This document shows positions 36,021-44,342 of a stretch of 64,000 bases of DNA, in pieces. Under the pieces are notes generated by a model that had not been told where the DNA came from, made no database searches, and worked only from the letters and a program-made list of their open reading frames with translations. A program made the translations under genes and the position numbers. The DNA lies in assembly GCA_035556135.1 (NCBI GenBank), contig DATMFO010000003.1, positions 1,364,001-1,428,000 of the forward strand, written 5' to 3'. The DNA comes from ZC4RG30 sp035556135. Lineage in GTDB: Bacteria > Pseudomonadota > Gammaproteobacteria > Steroidobacterales > Steroidobacteraceae. How positions within the stretch are numbered: the first letter of the stretch is position 1; each line of letters starts with the position of its first letter.

Positions 36021-39000
36021 GGGCAGCCTCCCTCCGGCGCTTCACGAAGCCGCGGATCAGCACGAAGAAAACCGGTGTCAGGAACAGGCCGAAGAAGGTC
36101 ACGCCGAGCATGCCCGAGAACACCGCTACCCCCATGGCCCGACGCATCTCGGAACCGGCGCCCGTGGACAGCATCAGTGGCACCACACCCATGATGAAGG
36201 CCAGCGAGGTCATGATGATGGGCCGCAGGCGCAGCCGGCAGGCCTCCACTGCGGCATCGAACGGGTTGCGACCCCGTTCTTCCAGGTGCACGGCGAACTC
36301 GACGATCAGGATGGCGTTCTTGCATGCCAGCCCCACCAGCACCAGGAATCCGATCTTGGTGAAGATATTGTTGTCGCCACCCACCAGCCACACGCCGGTG
36401 AGTGCGGACACGATGCACATGGGCACGATGAGGATCACCGCCAGCGGCAGGGTCCAGCTTTCGTACTGGGCCGCCAGCACCAGGAAGGCCAGCAGCACGC
36501 ACAGCGGGAAGATCAGGGTGGAGCTGCCCCGCGCCAGGATCTCCTGGTAGGAAAGGTCGGTCCACTCGAACGAGACGCCGGCCGGCAGCTTCTCGCGGGC
36601 GAGGCTTTCCAGTGCGTCCAGCGCCGCACTGGAGCTGGTACCGGGCATCGCCTGGCCATTGATGTCTGCGGCCAGGTAGCCGTTGTAGTGCGTGACGCTG
36701 TCGGGCCCGAAGCTGTCCTTCACCGTCATCACCGAACCCAGCGGAACCATCCCCCCCTGCAGGTTGCGCGTCTTGAGGTCAAGCACCTGCTCCTTGCGCG
36801 CACGGAAGCCGGCATCGGCCTGGGCGATCACTTGGTAGCTGCGCCCGAAGAGGTTCAGGTCGTTCACGTACAGCGAACCCAGGTACACCTGCAGTGCCTC
36901 GAAGATGTTGGCCAGGGGAATGTCCTCGCGCTTCGCCTTCTCGCGATCAATGTCGGCGTAAAGCTGTGGCACGTTCACCAGGTAATTGGAGAACACTCCA
37001 GTGATTCCAGGTGTCTGGTTGGCCTCGGCGAGGAACTCCTGCAGCACGCGGTTCAGCTCCTGGTAGCCCAGCGAGCTGCGGTCCTGTATCTGCATCTTGA
37101 AGCCGCCCAGTGTGCCCATGCCCTCCACCGGCGGGGGCGGCGCCACACCCACGAAGGCGTCCTCGATGGCGAACAGCTTGCCCTGCACCGCGGCAAGGAT
37201 CTCGTCGGCTGAACGGTCACCGGTACGCCTGGCCCGCGGCTCCAGCGTGGCGAACACCACGCCGCTGTTGGAGGCGATGCCGAAGCCCGCCGTGACCGAC
37301 ATGCCTGAGAACGCGATCACCGCCTCCACTCCCTCCTCCTGTGCGAGAGTGTCCGAGATGCGCTTGATCACTTCCTCGGTGCGCTCGAGCGTGGCGGCAT
37401 CGGGCAGCTGCGCGAAGGCAATGATGTAGTCCTTGTCCTGTACCGGCACGAAGCCGCCCGGCACGCGAATCAGCGCCAGGCCTCCCAGCAGGAGCAGGCC
37501 GGCATAGACGGCGATGGCCACGGCCGACTTGCGCAGCACGCGCCCCACCCCCCGGCTGTAACTGCCGGAGGCACGCGTGAAGAAGCGGTTGAAGGGACGG
37601 AACACCCAGCCACCGGTGCGATCCAGGAATCGCGTGAAGAGGTCCTTCGGCGCGTCATGCGGCTTCAGCAGCGCCGCCGCCAGCGCTGGCGACAGGGTCA
37701 GCGAATTGAACGCCGAGATCAGCGTGGAGATGGCGATGGTAATGGCGAACTGCCGGTAGAAGCTGCCTGTCAGTCCGCCGATGAAGGCAATGGGGATGAA
37801 TACCGCCGTCAGCACCAGCGCGATGGCGATGATGGGCCCGCTGACCTCATCCATGGCCTTGAATGTCGCGTCGCGCGGCGAGAGCCCGTCGGCGATGTTG
37901 CGCTCCACGTTCTCCACCACGACGATGGCGTCATCCACCACGATGCCGATGGCCAGCACCAGTCCGAACAGCGACAGCGTATTGATCGAGAAGCCCAGCA
38001 GGTGCAGCACGGCGAAGGTGCCGACGATGGACACGGGCACCGCCAGCAGCGGGATGATGGAAGCGCGCCAGGTCTGCAGGAACAGCACGACCACGAGCAC
38101 GACCAGCAACAACGCCTCGACCAGGGTCTCCACCACGGCATCGATGGAGTGGCGCACGAACTGCGTGGGATCGTAGATGACCCGGTACTCGACGCCCTCC
38201 GGGAAGTTGCGCGAGAGATCCTGCATCGTCGCGCGCACGTTGTCGGCCAGCTCCAGGGCATTGGAGCCGGGCGCCTGGAAAATGGCGATGGCCACCGCCG
38301 GCATGCCGTCGAGGTAGCCGAGAATGCCGTACTCGGAGGTTCCCAGCTCGATCCGGGCCACGTCACGCAGTCGCGTGAGCTCGCCCCGCTCGCCGGTCTT
38401 GATGATGATGTCCGCGAACTCCTCCTCGGAGGCCAGGCGGCCATAGGCATTGAGCAGCAGCTGCTGGTCAACACCCTGTGTCATCGGCTGCGAGCCCACG
38501 ACGCCGGCGGCCACCTGCACGTTCTGCTCGCGGATGGCGGCAACCACGTCGCCGGCCGTCATGTTGCGCGCAGCGACGCGCTGCGGGTCGAGCCACACGC
38601 GCATGGAGTAGGGACCGCCACCAAAGGTTTCCACCTGGCCCATGCCGGGGATGCGGGCCAGGGTGTCGCGCACCTGCAGTTCCGCGTAGTTGCGCAGGTA
38701 TTTCAGGTCATACCGGCCATTCGGGGAGACCAGCTGCACGAACATGGTGATGTTCGGATTGCTCTTGACCGTGTTGACGCCGATGCGGCGCACGTCTTCG
38801 GGCAGCTTGGTGAGCGCCTGTGCCACGCGGTTCTGCACCTGCACCTGCGCCAAGTCGATGTTGGTGCCGATGTTGAAGGTGACGGTGATGGATAGCGCGC
38901 CGGAGGAGGAGGCCTGCGAGGACATGTAGAGCATGTTCTCGACGCCGTTGATGGCCTGCTCCAGCGGCGCCGCGACTGTCTCGGCCACCACTGCCGGGCT

Positions 39001-39162
39001 CGCGCCCGGATAGGCGGTGGACACAACCACTGACGGCGGCGCCACTTCGGGGTACTCACTGACCGGCAGCACCTGCAGGGACAGCAGACCGGCCAGGAAG
39101 ATGATGATGGACAGAACCGCCGCGAAGATCGGGCGGTCGATGAAGAAATGGGCGAACTTCAT
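36007..39162 (-). CDS. RND multidrug efflux permease, HAE1 (AcrB/MexB) family
   Basis: The 1051-residue inner-membrane transporter has normal length and the twelve-helix, two-large-loop layout. The N-terminus FAHFFIDRPIFAAVLSIIIF, PVSEYPEVAPPSV, the helix-4 proton-relay acidic pair in GLVLAIGIVVDDAIVVVENV, and FIPIAFIGGLTGSFYRQFA are characteristic. It exports drugs, dyes or detergents using proton flow. It is the middle gene of the adaptor-pump-channel operon. No local regulator gene is present, so substrate and control are unknown. Confidence 0.96.
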   Translation of the reverse strand: MKFAHFFIDRPIFAAVLSIIIFLAGLLSLQVLPVSEYPEVAPPSVVVSTAYPGASPAVVAETVAAPLEQAINGVENMLYMSSQASSSGALSITVTFNIGTNIDLAQVQVQNRVAQALTKLPEDVRRIGVNTVKSNPNITMFVQLVSPNGRYDLKYLRNYAELQVRDTLARIPGMGQVETFGGGPYSMRVWLDPQRVAARNMTAGDVVAAIREQNVQVAAGVVGSQPMTQGVDQQLLLNAYGRLASEEEFADIIIKTGERGELTRLRDVARIELGTSEYGILGYLDGMPAVAIAIFQAPGSNALELADNVRATMQDLSRNFPEGVEYRVIYDPTQFVRHSIDAVVETLVEALLLVVLVVVLFLQTWRASIIPLLAVPVSIVGTFAVLHLLGFSINTLSLFGLVLAIGIVVDDAIVVVENVERNIADGLSPRDATFKAMDEVSGPIIAIALVLTAVFIPIAFIGGLTGSFYRQFAITIAISTLISAFNSLTLSPALAAALLKPHDAPKDLFTRFLDRTGGWVFRPFNRFFTRASGSYSRGVGRVLRKSAVAIAVYAGLLLLGGLALIRVPGGFVPVQDKDYIIAFAQLPDAATLERTEEVIKRISDTLAQEEGVEAVIAFSGMSVTAGFGIASNSGVVFATLEPRARRTGDRSADEILAAVQGKLFAIEDAFVGVAPPPPVEGMGTLGGFKMQIQDRSSLGYQELNRVLQEFLAEANQTPGITGVFSNYLVNVPQLYADIDREKAKREDIPLANIFEALQVYLGSLYVNDLNLFGRSYQVIAQADAGFRARKEQVLDLKTRNLQGGMVPLGSVMTVKDSFGPDSVTHYNGYLAADINGQAMPGTSSSAALDALESLAREKLPAGVSFEWTDLSYQEILARGSSTLIFPLCVLLAFLVLAAQYESWTLPLAVILIVPMCIVSALTGVWLVGGDNNIFTKIGFLVLVGLACKNAILIVEFAVHLEERGRNPFDAAVEACRLRLRPIIMTSLAFIMGVVPLMLSTGAGSEMRRAMGVAVFSGMLGVTFFGLFLTPVFFVLIRGFVKRRREAAHAAA

Positions 39163-39175
39163 GCGTCTGCCGCCG

Positions 39176-40357
39176 TCAGCCCGCAGCGGCCGGTGCGGCC
39201 GCCGGGGCTTCCGCTCCCTCCATCGGCACCATGCGTGGCGTCACCACCATGCCAGGCCGCACCCGCTGCAGGCCATTGACGATGATGCGCTCGCCCGGCT
39301 TGAGGCCCTCCCGCACTGCGCGCAGGCCATCGACCATGGGGCCGGTGGTGATGGCGCGGTACTCGAGCTTGTCGCCCTCGCCCACCACCAGCACGTAGCG
39401 GCGGTCCTGGTCGGTGAGGATGGCGCGATCGTTGATCAGCGCACCTTTGTAGGTACTCGTGCCTGCCAGCCGCACGCGCACGAACATGCCCGGTACGAGG
39501 AAGCGGTCGGGGTTGGGGAACACGGCGCGGCCGAGCAGGGTTCCCGTGCCCGCGTTGACGCGGTTGTCCACGAAATCCATGTAGCCCTGGTGCCTGTACT
39601 CGGTCTCGTTGCCGAGCGCCATCACCACCGGGTTGGCGTGCTCCCGGGAAAGCGGTCGCTGGCCGCTGCGTGCCAGGTCGATGTACTTCAGGTAGTCGCG
39701 CTCCGCGGCCTCGAAGTACACGTACATGGGCGCCAGCGATACCACGGTGGTCAGCCGGGTGGCTGCGCCGCCCTGTCCGCCCGAGACCAGGTTGCCCGCC
39801 GTCACTTCGGCGCGTCCCACGCGGCCGGTGATCGGTGAGGTAACGCGCGTATACGCCAGGTTCAGCCGCGCCACCTCCACGCCCGCTTCGGCAGCCTTCA
39901 CTGCTGCCATGGCGCTGACATGTGCCGCCTTGCGCTGTTCGTATTCTTCCTGCGACATCGCCCTCGTCGCCAGCAGCTTTTCGGCACGCGCGAGGTCAGT
40001 CCCGGCGAGCGCGGCTGCCGTGCGCGCACGTTCCACCTCGGCCTGCACGCGATCCAGCTCTGCCTGGAACGGACGCGGATCGATGATGAAGAGCACATCC
40101 CCCTTCTTCACGTCGCGGCCTTCGTGGAAATTCACCTGCTGCAGGTAGCCGGATACCTGCGGACGGATTTCCACCGATTCCACCGCCTCGAGGCGGCCGG
40201 TGTATTCGTCCCACTCGGTGATCTCGCGCTCCGGAACAGTCGCGACGCTGACTTCCATTGGGGGAGGCGCGCCCGCCGGTTCACCCGCGCCCGATCCGCA
40301 GCCCACCAGCACGAACAGCGACAGGACGGCCGGCGCAAAGCCGATGCGTATGGACAT
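39176..40357 (-). CDS. RND efflux periplasmic adaptor lipoprotein
   Basis: The 393-residue membrane fusion protein has a lipoprotein signal with VGCGSG. AcrA-type features follow: the lipoyl half-motifs GRLEAVESVEIRPQVSGYLQ and FHEGRDVKKGDVLFIIDPRPF, a helical hairpin at about residues 95-165, and YTRVTSPITGRVGRAEVTAGNLV. It links the pump to the outer-membrane channel. It is the first gene of the operon, with a promoter directly upstream. Confidence 0.94.
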   Translation of the reverse strand: MSIRIGFAPAVLSLFVLVGCGSGAGEPAGAPPPMEVSVATVPEREITEWDEYTGRLEAVESVEIRPQVSGYLQQVNFHEGRDVKKGDVLFIIDPRPFQAELDRVQAEVERARTAAALAGTDLARAEKLLATRAMSQEEYEQRKAAHVSAMAAVKAAEAGVEVARLNLAYTRVTSPITGRVGRAEVTAGNLVSGGQGGAATRLTTVVSLAPMYVYFEAAERDYLKYIDLARSGQRPLSREHANPVVMALGNETEYRHQGYMDFVDNRVNAGTGTLLGRAVFPNPDRFLVPGMFVRVRLAGTSTYKGALINDRAILTDQDRRYVLVVGEGDKLEYRAITTGPMVDGLRAVREGLKPGERIIVNGLQRVRPGMVVTPRMVPMEGAEAPAAAPAAAG

Positions 40358-40417
40358 GGTGACAGTATCCTGGAAGAAACAAGGGGGGACCCGGGTCGGT
40401 CAGCGCCCGGGCGGCGA

Positions 40418-40446
40418 ATTATATAGCGCGCGCGTGCTGGCGGAAC
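40418..40446 (-). promoter_or_regulatory. Promoter of the RND efflux operon
   Basis: On the - strand a perfect TATAAT lies at 40418-40423, 61 bases before the adaptor ATG. The -35 at 17-base spacing (GTTCCG, 40441-40446) is poor and lies inside a GGCGG-AA-CCGCC inverted repeat (40439-40450). A good -10 with a poor -35 buried in a palindrome suggests an activator or repressor site, which is an inference. Confidence 0.5.
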
Positions 40447-40450
40447 CGCC

Positions 40451-40942
40451 TCAACCCCGGCGCGCTGCCTCGATCTCTGCAATATCGATCCTGCGCATCT
40501 TCATCATGGCTGCGAACACGCGCTGGCGGAGCGCAGCGTCCGGATGCGCGAGGCTGTCCGTCAGCACGCGCGGCGTGATCTGCCAGGAGATGCCCCACTT
40601 GTCCTTGCACCAGCCGCACTGGCTCTCCTGGCCGCCATTGGCCACGATGGCATTCCAGTAGCGATCCGTCTCGGCCTGGTCGCCGGTGCTGACCTGGAAC
40701 GAGAACGCCTCGCTGTGATGGAAGGCGGGGCCGCCGTTGATGCCGATGCAGGGGATGCCCATCACGGTGAACTCCACCACCAGTTCGTCACCCTTGCGGC
40801 CGTTGGGATAGTCGGTGGGCGCCGTCTGGACGGCACCCACCGCGCTGTCCGGAAACGTGCGGGCATAGAAGGCCGCAGCTTCCGCTGCGTCGTGGTCATA
40901 CCAGAGCGATACGCGGACCTTGCTTGCGGAACCGTTCATCAT
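40451..40942 (-). CDS. PhnB-like VOC-superfamily protein
   Basis: The 163-residue protein belongs to the PhnB/3-demethylubiquinone-methyltransferase-like branch of the vicinal oxygen chelate fold. It has SLWYDHDAAEAAAFYARTFPDS, DELVVEFTVMGIPCIGINGGPAF and the conserved CGWCKDKWGISWQITPRVL. AAGGAG lies just before two adjacent ATG codons; the second (40939) has the better spacing. It is third in the TetR-VOC-PhnB operon. No reaction can be named. Confidence 0.82.
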   Translation of the reverse strand: MMNGSASKVRVSLWYDHDAAEAAAFYARTFPDSAVGAVQTAPTDYPNGRKGDELVVEFTVMGIPCIGINGGPAFHHSEAFSFQVSTGDQAETDRYWNAIVANGGQESQCGWCKDKWGISWQITPRVLTDSLAHPDAALRQRVFAAMMKMRRIDIAEIEAARRG

Positions 40943-40949
40943 GGTCTCC

Positions 40950-41741
40950 TTATTGATCCTTCGGGCCGGCGATGCCAAAGACCGCTCCTGCGGGGTCGGT
41001 TGCGACAGCCACCCAGTCTCCGCCGGGAACCCGGTGCAGGTCCTGCAGTACGCGGCCGCCGTGGGCCTGGATGGCATGATGTGATGCGGTGGCGGAAGCC
41101 ACGCCGAAATATGGCACCCAGCCTGCGGCCGGCGCGCCCTGCATCTTCTGCATGATGGCGCCCACACGCACACCATCGTGGTCCATGAAGCAGTAGTCGC
41201 CGAGCGGCCCCATCGGCATCACCTCGTCGAAGCGGTAGCCGAAGTGCCGGGCATAGAACTGCTTCGCGCGTCCCGGGTCGGCACTGGCCAGTTCATTCCA
41301 GCGCACGCGCTGCGGCGCCTTTGAATCGAACACATCACTTCTTGCATCCGGCTGGTCCGGCGGGGGCACGGGCTTCATCACGTAGAAGGGTGCGCCCCCC
41401 GGGTCACCAACCATTGCGATCTGTCCGACCGGCAGCTCCGCGCGCATCCAGGTGGTTCCGCCGTCGGATTCGATGGCGCGCGTTGTGGCAGCCACGTCAT
41501 CCACTTCGATGTACGGCAGCCAGCAGGGTCTGGCACCATGCTGTTGCATGTGCGTGGAAAGCCGCAGCATGCCGCCGGCGGAACCGCCGTCGCTGCGCAG
41601 GATCATGCGGTAGTCCTTCCCATCGGGCAGCGGCGCACCCTGAGGAGACACGCGCCAGCCCACCACCGCACCGTAGAACCGGGCGGCGGCATCCGGATCC
41701 GGCGCCATCAACTCATACCAGATGAAACTTCCCGTGCCCAT
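40950..41741 (-). CDS. Two-domain VOC (glyoxalase-fold) protein
   Basis: The 263-residue protein has two tandem glyoxalase/bleomycin-resistance modules. The first opens with FIWYELMAPDPDAAARFYGAVVGW and the second with VRWNELASADPGRAKQFYARHFGY. Each ends with a glyoxalase-type GxPFYVMKPV or AVFGIAGP strand. Such proteins are often called hydroxylases or drug-binding proteins, but the function is usually unproven. The ATG shares one base with the TetR stop (TGATG), so the regulator and this protein are translationally linked. Confidence 0.82.
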   Translation of the reverse strand: MGTGSFIWYELMAPDPDAAARFYGAVVGWRVSPQGAPLPDGKDYRMILRSDGGSAGGMLRLSTHMQQHGARPCWLPYIEVDDVAATTRAIESDGGTTWMRAELPVGQIAMVGDPGGAPFYVMKPVPPPDQPDARSDVFDSKAPQRVRWNELASADPGRAKQFYARHFGYRFDEVMPMGPLGDYCFMDHDGVRVGAIMQKMQGAPAAGWVPYFGVASATASHHAIQAHGGRVLQDLHRVPGGDWVAVATDPAGAVFGIAGPKDQ

Positions 41742-42373
41742 CAGCCCTTCTCCTTGAACAGCATCTGCAGGTAATTCTTCAGGTGGTTGATCGCATCCAG
41801 CAGCGGAGCGCGATCGCCTGTGGACTTGGCCAGCACGAAGCCACCCTGCAGCACTGTCTGCGTGTAGAGGGCAAGGCCCATGGCGCTCACCTTCAAGCGC
41901 GGCGGATAGCGTTTGATCACCGCTTCGAAGTCCACGGCCAGCAGCCCGGCATGGCTGGTGATGGTCGCGCCGAGCGCCGAGCGCATGGGCTCGGAGGTGG
42001 CGTAAACCTCCTGTACCGCGGTACCTGCGAAACAGGTGATGGATTCCAGCGGCCCTTCGGCGAGCGTGGCGCGGAATTCCAGGTAGCCGAAGATCCGCTG
42101 CAGCGGATCGCGCTGGCGATGATATGGGGCGTTGGCGAAAAGAGCGCCCGTAACCGCCGACCAGTGCCGTGCGGCCTCCACGCCAAGTTCGTCCTTGGAT
42201 GCAAAGTGGTGGAAGAACGCGCCCTTGGTGACCCCCGCCTCGGCGCAAAGCTGATCGACTGTGGTGGCGTTCCAGCCCTGCCGGCGCACGAGCTTGTGTG
42301 CCGCACCCAGCAGCGCGTTGCGCGCGCTGCCGCGAGCTGCTGCCTGCCGGCTGCCTGTAGTCGCTTGCGCCAT
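41741..42373 (-). CDS. TetR/AcrR-family transcriptional regulator
   Basis: The protein of about 210 residues has an N-terminal TetR helix-turn-helix (TTVDQLCAEAGVTKGAFFHHFASKDELGVEA) and a C-terminal ligand-binding domain of the TetR_C type. It is first in an operon with two VOC proteins. A perfect 8-8-8 inverted repeat stands just upstream, so autorepression of the operon is likely. An ATG four codons earlier (42385) is possible, but it lies only 7 bases from the palindrome. Confidence 0.88.
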   Translation of the reverse strand: MAQATTGSRQAAARGSARNALLGAAHKLVRRQGWNATTVDQLCAEAGVTKGAFFHHFASKDELGVEAARHWSAVTGALFANAPYHRQRDPLQRIFGYLEFRATLAEGPLESITCFAGTAVQEVYATSEPMRSALGATITSHAGLLAVDFEAVIKRYPPRLKVSAMGLALYTQTVLQGGFVLAKSTGDRAPLLDAINHLKNYLQMLFKEKG

Positions 42374-42391
42374 GGATCGGACCATAACCGA

Positions 42392-42415
42392 CCAGTTGGT
42401 ATGTTGTCCAACTGG
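42392..42415. promoter_or_regulatory. Candidate TetR operator
   Basis: CCAGTTGG (42392-42399) and CCAACTGG (42408-42415) form a perfect 8-base inverted repeat around an 8-base spacer, in the divergent region upstream of the TetR gene. The size and symmetry are typical of TetR-family operators. Binding is inferred. Confidence 0.55.
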
Positions 42416-42439
42416 ACGCGAGACCCGGCAGCGATTAAA

Positions 42440-42456
42440 TTAAACCTATTGGTTAA
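42440..42456. promoter_or_regulatory. Candidate ArsR-type operator/promoter of the ArsR-SRPBCC pair
   Basis: An AT-rich near-palindrome with TTAA-CC/GG-TTAA arms contains AACC-TATT-GGTT (42443-42454) and is followed by the perfect GTTAATTAAC (42452-42461). It lies 21 bases upstream of the ArsR ATG in otherwise GC-rich DNA. Sites of this kind are usual for autoregulated ArsR genes paired with an SRPBCC protein. An exact -35/-10 assignment is not attempted. Confidence 0.45.
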
Positions 42457-42477
42457 TTAACTGGTTAGTGAAATTCG

Positions 42478-42828
42478 ATGCAGGACCCCCTCAGCCGCAC
42501 CTTCTCGGCCCTCGCCGACCCGACACGCAGGGCCATGCTCGCGCGTCTCTCCCGCGGCGAAGCGAATGTGTCGGACATCGCACAGCCCTTCCTGAAAGAC
42601 ATGAGCCTGCCTGCGGTGACCAAGCACCTGAAAGTGCTGGAGCAGGCCGGGCTGGTGACCAAGGGCCGCAATGCGCAATGGCGCCCCTGCCGGCTCAATG
42701 GAGCGCCACTGCGCGAGGCGGTGGACTGGATGGAGCAGTACCGCCTGGCCTGGGAGGAGCAGCTCGACCGGCTCGGCGCCTACCTGAAGGCAAAAACCCG
42801 TGGAGACCGTGATGGCCGCAAGAAATAG
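42478..42828 (+). CDS. ArsR/SmtB-family transcriptional regulator
   Basis: The 116-residue winged-helix protein has the family opening LSRTFSALADPTRRAMLARL and a recognition region NVSDIAQPFLKDMSLPAVTKHLKVLEQAGLV-type pattern. No metal-binding Cys cluster is visible, in line with the SdpR-like members found beside SRPBCC genes, which do not sense metals. The downstream SRPBCC gene overlaps its 3' end by 17 bases. Confidence 0.88.
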   Translation: MQDPLSRTFSALADPTRRAMLARLSRGEANVSDIAQPFLKDMSLPAVTKHLKVLEQAGLVTKGRNAQWRPCRLNGAPLREAVDWMEQYRLAWEEQLDRLGAYLKAKTRGDRDGRKK

Positions 42829-43759
42829 ATCCAGCGAAATCAACCTCACCCGCGTCTACGACGCCCCACTTTCCGCGGTATGGGAAGCGTGGACGGTGCC
42901 GGAGGAAATCGCCCAGTGGTGGGGACCGCGGGGCTTCACGCTCACCACCCACAGCCGCGACCTGCGCACCGGCGGTCACTGGCACTACACCATGCACGGG
43001 CCCGACGGCACCGACTACGAGAACACGACGCAATACCTGGAGGTCGTGCCACGACAGCGCCTGGTGTATGACCATGGCGGCCATCGTGACCGTCCGCCGC
43101 TGTTCCGCATGACAGTTCTGTTCACTGAACGCGACGGTCGCACACGGCTCGACCTCAGCATGGGCCTCGCCACCCCGGAGGTGGCAGAGCAGACCCGCGC
43201 CTTCATCCGCAAGGCTGGCGGAGAAGCCGCGTGGGACCGTCTGGCCGAGCACCTGGGCAAGCGCTCCGGCAAGGAGCAGTTCTTCATCGCCCGTTCATTC
43301 GATGCCGGAATCGATCGCCTGTACGACATGTGGACCGATCCGGCGCAGCTCTCGCAATGGCTGCCGCCCACTGGTGCGACCATGCAGTTCATCCACGCTG
43401 AACCGCGCACAGGCGGCACTTCGTTCTACGCCATGCAGCTGCCCGGGGGCGAGACTGTCCACGGCAAGCTGAAATTCCAGCAACTGGAGAGGCCGCGGCT
43501 GGTCGTCTACACCCAGCAGTTCTGTGATGGCGAGGGGAATGCAATCCGGCCACCGTTCTTCCCTGACTGGCCCCTCACCATGCATACGTTCGTGGAGCTC
43601 GCCGAGGAAGGTCCGGTGCGCACGCGCGTCACGGTGCGTTGGGAGCCGGGCGCGGAGGCCACCGCTGCGGACATCGCGGAGTTCGCCAGGCAGAAAGGCA
43701 GCATGACGGGTGGCTGGACAGGCAGCTTCGACAAGCTGGAGGCCATCGTGGCGGACTGA
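42812..43759 (+). CDS. Two-domain SRPBCC (AHSA1-like) protein
   Basis: The 315-residue protein has two START/Bet v1-like modules: INLTRVYDAPLSAVWEAWTVPEEIAQWWGP-type at the N-terminus and IARSFDAGIDRLYDMWTDPAQLSQWLPP-type at about residue 155. Most relatives have one domain. AHSA1-type proteins bind hydrophobic ligands or are linked to chaperones. The start ATG is placed by a GGAG box 6 bases away and lies within the ArsR gene, giving tight coupling. Confidence 0.85.
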   Translation: MAARNRSSEINLTRVYDAPLSAVWEAWTVPEEIAQWWGPRGFTLTTHSRDLRTGGHWHYTMHGPDGTDYENTTQYLEVVPRQRLVYDHGGHRDRPPLFRMTVLFTERDGRTRLDLSMGLATPEVAEQTRAFIRKAGGEAAWDRLAEHLGKRSGKEQFFIARSFDAGIDRLYDMWTDPAQLSQWLPPTGATMQFIHAEPRTGGTSFYAMQLPGGETVHGKLKFQQLERPRLVVYTQQFCDGEGNAIRPPFFPDWPLTMHTFVELAEEGPVRTRVTVRWEPGAEATAADIAEFARQKGSMTGGWTGSFDKLEAIVAD

Positions 43760-43763
43760 CGGA

Positions 43764-44342
43764 TCAGAGGGGGGCGACGGCTGATGCGCGCCAGTTCGCG
43801 TGGCTGCTCCAGTACTCCACGCTGCGCCGGTAGGCAGCGGCGTCCAGCGGCACACCGGAGCCGCCTTCCGCGACACCCAGTGCATTGCGCATCATGGTGA
43901 TGGGCGCCATGGGGAGCTCCTCGGGTGAATCGGTGTACATGCAGCCGACGATGCCCCAGTCGGCATCGATGGCAGAGCCTTCCTTCGCCAGCTGCTCCCG
44001 GCTGTAGAGGATGGGGATCAGGTAGTCAGCCACCGGCGGCTCCACGCCCTCGAACCAGCGCACCAGCACCGGCAGCTCGTTGCGGGAGCGCGCCTCGTAG
44101 TCGGAGCGCAGCAGGTGTCGATTGGCGTCGGTGATCGGCACGGTGAGACAGCGGGTGGAAGTCCAGTTGCGATGTACGTGCAATACGCAGAACGGTGCGT
44201 AGCCCGGCAGCACCTTCAGGGGTGCATTTTCATTCAGGTGGCGCTCGAACTCCGAGGCGGTGATGTCCTGGATGGTGTTGCGCCGCGACTCGCGCGGGAA
44301 CAGCCGCGCACGCGCGAATTCCGTCATCACGATTGATTTCAT
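43764..44342 (-). CDS. DUF3228-family protein
   Basis: The 192-residue cytoplasmic protein has the conserved opening VTEFARARLFPRESRRNTIQ-like sequence (here MTEFARARLFPRESRR), then VLPGYAPFCVLHVHRNWT, VLVRWFEGVEPP, ADWGIVGCMYT and MAPITMMRNALGVAEGGSGV. I recognise this as the DUF3228 pattern; its function is unknown. Its ATG shares one base with the stop of the preceding gene (TGATG), so the two are translationally coupled. Confidence 0.78.
   Translation of the reverse strand: MKSIVMTEFARARLFPRESRRNTIQDITASEFERHLNENAPLKVLPGYAPFCVLHVHRNWTSTRCLTVPITDANRHLLRSDYEARSRNELPVLVRWFEGVEPPVADYLIPILYSREQLAKEGSAIDADWGIVGCMYTDSPEELPMAPITMMRNALGVAEGGSGVPLDAAAYRRSVEYWSSHANWRASAVAPL

Noticed and set aside
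40950..41741. Possible fosfomycin or bleomycin resistance protein
   Set aside because: The glyoxalase fold is clear, but tandem VOC proteins of this type are common and no specific resistance motif is visible.
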